From the NCBI GenBank assembly GCA_030490835.1, contig CM059972.1, positions 7,284,264 through 7,348,263 of the forward strand: a stretch of DNA of 64,000 nucleotides, given 5' to 3'. The notes under the pieces were generated by a model. The model was not told the origin of the DNA, did no database searches, and was given only the letters and a program-made list of their open reading frames with translations. Positions 58,038-64,000 of this stretch are shown here, in pieces (position 1 is the first letter of the stretch; the number at the start of each line of letters is the position of its first letter). The position numbers and the translations under genes are program-made. Origin of the DNA: Annona cherimola (taxonomy: Eukaryota; Streptophyta; Magnoliopsida; Magnoliales; Annonaceae).

Positions 58038-61000
58038 ATGCCTTCATTTGGTACGTGCGAATCCACCGCTCTCCCATTTCTTCTTATCTTTTGTTTTCTA
58101 TGCTAGTAGGAGAGGCAGCATTTTGAAGTGGAATGAGAAAAGTTGAGTACTTTGAATTGATTGTGTCGGTAAAAATGGACATTTTCTCTCATGGGCGTTT
58201 GCTATTTTCTTCTGTGGCTGCTTATTATGGGAGATTCGTTATCGGGTCGAAGAATGATGTTGGGAATGGACGACAGAGAAGCCCGTAGAGGCGACGATGA
58301 ATAGGGTAGCTTTCAATTATGGTTTGACCCGTGCATGGGTTTTCTTCGCCTCCAGCAATATTAATGAATTTTTGTTTTCTTCCCTGTTTTGGGGTTGAAA
58401 AATCCGAAGCAAATAATTCGTCGTGAAAAATGGATACTGCAATCTATCTACAAGAGAATTCCACAATACATATAAGTAGATTTTTTTATGATCATAAGAT
58501 ATGCTTACTGTGACATTTCTGGGGAAATGTATTTGTTCACCGTGGGTGAATATTTCTTGGCATGAAAGACCGGAAAAGTTAAGCTAGAGAACTGATGACA
58601 GATTATGTTCGTGTTGGAAGTGGGGATTTGTCTGAACTGCTCACTTTTTTTTTCTTTTTCTTTTTTTTTTAAAAAAAAAAAAAAAATTCAGACTATGTAC
58701 TCCAATATCAAACTTTCCGTAGCGCAAAATGCTAGTCCATAAAATGACAAAGACCATATCAGAAAGGATGGACATGTTGAAAATTTTATGGTATCATCTT
58801 TTCTCCCAGCTTTCAGTTACTGTTCTTTTGTTAACATTGACTTTCTTTCTATCTTTTCGTATCATCTTTGGTAGATATTGCAACTTCAAGGCCTCCCTTT
58901 CGAGACTGCCTAGGATCGAGAGTTCATAGCACATTTTATGGAAGCACTTCAGATTTTTGTGGCTTTGCAAAGGAAAAAATTCTACCTTCGTCATGGAATG
59001 GGTTGGTTAGAATCCCAAGAAAAGCAAGCTCCTGCATGAGTCATCTTGAGATTCAGAGTCCATCCACTGTCAGTGCAATTGCAACTATTGAACCAAAGTA
59101 CATGGTTCTGACTGAAGATGCAGACACGCAAACCACCAACTTGCCACTGGAGGCAAATTCTAGTTCCAACATTTTGGATTCTCCAAGAGAAGAGTCTAGT
59201 GACTTAGATGAGTTGGAGAAGTTGAGGCGATCAAGGATTTCCAAATCAAACAAAGGAAAAGTACCTTGGAACAAAGGGAGGAAGCATAGTGCAGGTGACA
59301 CTTCAGTTAATGGATTGTGGTGTATTAGCCTTTTTCCTTTTGAGGTCTTCCACTTGCGAAGCTTATCCTCTTACCCACATTTGTCCATTCCTCATGCAGA
59401 AACAATTGAACGAATACGAGAGCGGACTAGATTGGCCATGCGGGATCCTAAGGTGATGTCATGTAAGATTAGTTTGACATTTTCACTTGAAAAGGCTTTT
59501 TGAAAATCCAAGGCTAAAAATATACTTAGTCTCAGGAGTGATTATAATGGATACCAAAACCCTATTCTTCTTTTACTTGATAAGGACTGTTGGTTCTGCT
59601 ATAAGAATTATCTTAGCATAGGCCCCATTATTTTCTTCCTATGTAAACTTTTGGTCCTTCGATGATTTTATTCCATATTCTATTATTTTACTACCTATCT
59701 TTATTTTTCTCTGCAATATTGTCAAATTTTATAGTTGATATTGATTTCCATTGCTTCTCCATGATACTGGCAAATGTCACAGTTGATATTAGTTGCAATA
59801 TCATTATCATTTGAGTTGCTGTTTCTGGCAACTTGCAAGAAAATAGTTTGCTGCTTGAAAATTAGTTGAAGTTTGTGCATTCTCTCATGACAAATTAAAT
59901 ATGCAGGTCAGAATGAAGTTAGTGTACTTGGGACATTCTCAGAGGTAGTGTATTGTCCATTTCTTCTCGTTGAGAATCTCCAAACTTTTTTGTCTTCTCT
60001 AGTCATGGTTTTTGCCTTGGTTAGTATTGCATCCTTTAGGGTGATGCTCCTGACTATTAATTGGGTTTTTCATCTTTTAAGTTCTCTAGTTTCAATTTTT
60101 AATTGGATTTTGGACTGTTGTAGTAACTTTACAAGCAGTAGTTCTTCAGGATAATATTCAAAATTTTTATGTTCTTTTGCTATTCTTCCTTCCCCCCTTC
60201 TCTCCCTCACCCCACACCCCACTCCCCCCCCCCCCCCCCCCAAAACTTATAATCTATAATGGTTGTCCTTGAACAGGCTAGCAAAGTGGTCCTTTTTCTT
60301 ATATAAATTTTTTAAACAGGTTAACAGATTAGTCATTCTATTCCAGAGGAAAATTTGCTCAATGACAATGAGGCCCCATAGTCATACTTTCACTCCTTTT
60401 TTTAAATTGTTATTGCATTATAGTGGTAGGTTCCACTTAGGGCACGTTTGGTAATATTTATGGAAAACATGGGATGGAAAATCACGGTAAACACAGTTTT
60501 CGAGATCCATCATCTCACAACCAATCATCATATTTTTCACTTTTACCCATATATTTCAATCATTTTTCCTATAAATATCTCATAACAAACCTATTTATTT
60601 CAAATTTATTCCTATCATTTCATATCAATCACACAATTCCCAAAATATTCTATTTCTCACTTCCCATTCCATTCCACAATTCCCACAACTTACATGTTAC
60701 CAAACATCCCCTTAGTTGAGAATGGTTAAAAGAATTTTGTACTGGAATTTAGAGGTGCACTTGCTAATGAATCAATTAAGCAACAAAATAAAGGTTCAGA
60801 GCATGTTGATATCATGCCAGTGAAAAGGTTTTTTTCTGCTTGCTTCAGCGATGAGACCAGAATCAAAATTAGTTTGGGTGCAAAGAGAGGATGGGAACGC
60901 CGTCGTGGAAGATTGATGCTTCAAGAAAAATGTCGTTTGGAATGGAAGAACCTTATTTCAGAAGCTTCTAGGAAAGGTTACCCTGGGGATGAGGAACTTC

Positions 61001-62684
61001 AATGGGATTCTTTTGAGATCTTGGACAAACAACTAGAAAAAGAGTGGTCGGAAATCAGTGGAATGAAAGAATCAATGGCAATTCTACCAGATGGTAGAAA
61101 GGCTCCAAAACCGCTAGGGCACCGAAGGAAGATTGCAGCAGCTATTTCTGCCAAATGGGCTGATCCTGTAAGGGCATATACTGATGCCTTTCCGAGGCAT
61201 GTTTTTTCTCTTTTATTTCTTTGTAATGCTGTTGCCTTAATTACTTTGTGCATTGTTCACTGTTTTTAGCAATGTGAAATTTCTGTGTTATCAGGAATAC
61301 CGCGAACGTGTTCATGCTGGTGTCGCTAGGTATCATGGCTCAACTATTAGACCTGAAAGAAAACCAAGAAGAAAACCAGCTGGAGAAAAGCCATCAGGGA
61401 CAAGGAGCACTAAAAAGCAAGGAGCTACTGAACAAGATGTTTGTGCTAGAGCTGGAAGAAGTCTTAGTGGAGTAGTGTCTAGGAGGAAGTCCAATACACC
61501 ATCATACAAGGATCCCTTCGCCAAGTCAAAATTGGAGATGATAAAGAAAATTCGAGAACAAAGAGTGATGATGCAAGCTAAGAAAAGAGACACTGTGGAA
61601 AGAGCAAAGTAAGTATTTCATTTCGTCTGTTGGAGAGCCTCTTCATTTGCTTTATTATCAAGTATCAATCCCCAGTAGACATCAGATGTTTCTTGAATTT
61701 GATTGAACTTTTAAACAGTATGCTATTTTCAGATATGCAAAATAATTTGATTGGCAATGTCCCACTTCTGAATGCAAAAAGGAAACTGCTGATGCTTAAA
61801 TTCCATTTGTAATGGTGTTCATGTCAAAGTGGAAAGCATTTGCAATCATTAACATAAAAGGCGTTGATGCATGTGCTAAAAGTACCTTCTGATTTGATTC
61901 TTTCAATTCACTACCATGGACAAAGTAGGAACCACCGTCATCTATGGAATATCCCCCCCTCTTTCAAGGGGAATAGGAAAAAAAGGAAAGATGCTAGAAA
62001 CATGCATTCGCAATGCAGAAGATGGCTTGTTTTCTGGGTTTTTTTTTTAAATCCTAAATCTTATTACTGTTTCTTGTTACTGCAACTAGGCTGCTGATTG
62101 CTGAAGCTGAGAAGGCTGCAAGGGCTCTCGAGGTGGCTGCTAAGAGAAGTGCACTAGCCCAAGCTTCACTGACAGAAACCCGAAAGCTTATTGCTGAAGC
62201 AAGGCACTCGATTCAGAGCATAGAGACAGGAAAGCTCACATTTCCTGGCAACACAAATTTTGTTTCTGTTGTGCCCAACGGGGTTAGTAACCACTTCCAT
62301 GAGGCCGTCAAAACCACAGATACGAGTTCAATTCCACAGGCAAGGGAAGTAAATGGAACCCATGCCTTCTCAAGCAACAACAGGTCCACTAGTGATGCGA
62401 ACCTTGACACTAATGCTCCGAAGAAATCAGTAAATGGGATAAAGTCCATGCCCGTATTTCAAAATGTAGAAGGAACAGAGGACTACTTGCTGCCCCAGTT
62501 CCATCCTGACCATCCAAGAAACCAGTTTGGAACGACTAGTCAGCTGGTTGATCCGCACAAAATTAATGGTGCCGAAGGGAAGTTGGTAGGAGTAGCGGCA
62601 GCAAGTGAATCAAAGAGTTTTCCATCTGAATCTCCAAAAAAGAAATGGGTTTGTGGGCGGCTGGTTGAAGTATCCGAGGATTAG
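58038..62684 (+). CDS. NUMOD3-motif protein, 7 exons, 583 aa
   Basis: Exons: 58038-58050, 58875-59294, 59400-59452, 59907-59944, 60849-61167, 61295-61608, 62090-62684 (stop). All are GT-AG and phases agree to 1752 nt. The 13-nt first exon (ATGCCTTCATTTG) joined to exon 2 reads MPSFDIATSRPPFRDCLGS, a Ser-rich, acid-poor N-terminus like a plastid transit peptide. Residues 126-162 hold a NUMOD3 motif (ISKSNKGKVPWNKGRKHSA, then ETIERIRERT). Related basic repeats follow at about 175-197 (ETRIKISLGAKRGW) and 265-300 (HRRKIAAAISAKWADPEYRE). A long basic coiled-coil-like stretch (about 345-425; EMIKKIREQRVMMQAKKR, LIAEAEKAARAL) precedes a Ser/Asn-rich tail. NUMOD3 is a DNA-binding module first described in homing endonucleases. 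No nuclease domain is present here. I recall similar Arabidopsis proteins of unknown function (such as At1g53800). Role unknown. Confidence 0.85.
60224..60241. repeat. 18-base C tract in NUMOD3 intron 4
   Basis: Uninterrupted C run within a C-rich stretch between exons 4 and 5, on the sense strand of the transcript. Confidence 0.8.
60440..60711 (+). mobile_element. Tourist-like MITE, subfamily 2, in NUMOD3 intron 4
   Basis: It begins GGGCACGTTTGGTAAT and ends GTTACCAAACATCCCC, with TTA at 60437-60439 and 60712-60714. Internal blocks match the older copy at 4531-4790. It sits about 140 bp upstream of the exon 5 acceptor. Confidence 0.88.
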
Positions 62685-62873
62685 ACAAGAATGCCCAGGT
62701 AGCATTGTATGGGAATGCTAATGGGATGTGGAACATCTACCTTTTTATCAACAGAAAATTTGTTAGAATTAATACCATTTTGTAGCATCTTGTAACAGAA
62801 TAGCCCTTTGGAAATTTCTTCCCTTAGTTCACATTAACCGTGAGACGTGCAGTTATGGATTTTTTTTTTTCTT

Positions 62874-62879
62874 AATAAA
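62874..62879 (+). terminator. AATAAA polyadenylation signal of the NUMOD3 gene
   Basis: AATAAA about 190 bp after the stop codon, preceded by a T run, a fitting distance for a plant 3' UTR. Confidence 0.5.
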
Positions 62880-64000
62880 TGTAGCGCAACCTCGGTAATT
62901 TTTGAAAATATTTTAGAAATATTAAAATAAATGCACTTATGGTGAAAATGCATAGATAGGGCATTTGCAGAATAGAACTATAGCTTTTTATATTGGCAAT
63001 TAGGGTATATTTTAAGTACTTTGAGAACAGACTTAAATTTTAAATATTGCTCAATCAAAAAAAATTAAGATATTGTAAAACAAAGCTCATGAACTGATTG
63101 AGACTTATTGGCGGTTTAAAATGCAAAGAGAAAAAGGCTAGCGAATTGCGATAAATAAATAAATAAAAATCCGAAACCTCTGTCCTTAACCTTTATAACA
63201 GTCCATTTGCAACATCACGCAGGTCTATTCTGGTGTCCAAATACATATGCTAAATAGCAATTAGGCAATGTTGCAGGATGTATTTCGTAAATTACCGAAA
63301 CATACGTATAACGGTATAAGAGCAAAACATTATTCACCTTTATCCATTGTCCCTGGCAAAAATGCAGGCTAATATAGAGTTTGAATCCTATTGATGGTTT
63401 TTTCTTTGCGGGGACAACTACAGTTAATCAGCCATATCAAGGCACAAAATGAAGATCCCACCCATTGGTTAACATCTTCCGGATCAGAAAATTTCTGATT
63501 GAATGTGATTTCTCATTTGGCTAGAGAAAAATAGCCCTAGAGTACACGGGTACCAAGTGTCATGTTAAGGCAGTATGAACGGCCACAAGCCTCCCATCAA
63601 GGAAATGTAAAAAATAAAGAGAGAAAAGGACACATAGACCCTCAGTTTTCGGTTCAATTTCAGAAAAGCAGAGAAATAGGAAGCTTTCCTGATTTGTGAT
63701 CCGTTTTGTATCATCCATTGATTCCATTGTCATGGGCCATTAAATGTCAATTCAATGTTACTAACTGAAAGTAGGACAATTAGACATCCGCTAGATAAAT
63801 TTGGAAGCAGAAATTTGCACATGTTCCCACAGAAAACAGAGCTCCACCGCACTATATTAATCTAAAAAGGGTAGAACGTATGCAACGGATGGAAAAAGAC
63901 AGCCGCAGCGCCAACTGCACAAAATAGGAATTAAAACATCAGTGTGGCAACTAAAAAAATCATCAGTCCATCAAAGTAATCGAACCCAGCCTGGACCCTG
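62880..64000. other. Non-coding stretch to window end
   Basis: No frame or repeat recognised. An (AAAT)n microsatellite lies at about 63152-63168. A neighbouring gene may begin beyond the window edge. Confidence 0.45.

Overview
This is a gene-poor, AT-rich piece of a flowering-plant nuclear genome, probably a woody eudicot or similar dicot. The evidence is multi-exon genes with GT-AG introns full of small DNA transposons, many microsatellites, and plant-specific proteins (phytoene desaturase, a MYB-CC factor, an RTFL/DEVIL peptide). I cannot name the species. Apart from the small RTFL gene at 12.6 kb, the first 20 kb hold no gene I recognise.

Layout. 1-12.5 kb: non-coding DNA with hAT-like elements and MITEs. 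12585-12764 (-): intact RTFL/DVL small-peptide gene. 13-20 kb: MITEs, a foldback element, microsatellites. 20.5-22.8 kb: decayed tandem copy of the 3' part of the neighbouring MYB-CC gene. 23.1-24.3 kb (-): broken, intronless KIN17 copy. 26.0-31.4 kb (-): MYB-CC (GARP/PHR1-like) transcription factor, 7 coding exons, with a probable 5' leader to about 32.2 kb. 32-38 kb: intergenic, with a hAT element carrying a nested MITE. 38.1-48.1 kb (-): complete 14-exon phytoene desaturase gene (583 codons) with a probable leader intron and an upstream mini-ORF. 50.5-53.6 kb: decayed segmental copy of the NUMOD3 gene, carrying a three-deep nest of MITEs. 54.6-55.6 kb: F-box/DUF295 remnant. 58.0-62.7 kb (+): NUMOD3-motif gene, 7 exons, 583 codons.

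The intact genes do not form a pathway. PDS works in plastid carotenoid synthesis, the MYB-CC protein is a nuclear regulator, the NUMOD3 protein is of unknown role and possibly plastid-targeted, and the RTFL peptide is a growth regulator. Two of the four intact genes have a broken partial duplicate beside them, and transposons sit in the copies but not at the matching sites of the parents.

Repeat families defined here from sequence alone: (1) Tourist/PIF-like MITEs of about 190-290 bp, ends like GGGTGTGTTTGG, TTA/TAA-type 3-bp target duplications, about a dozen copies; (2) foldback elements of 350-400 bp with ends around GCACCCGGGTGCA, four copies; (3) MITEs of about 350 bp beside or inside (TA)n tracts, three copies; (4) hAT-like elements beginning TAGGRGTG with 8-bp duplications, two good and one poor. 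Exon boundaries were worked out by hand from splice signals and reading frame. All family names are from motif recognition, not database search.
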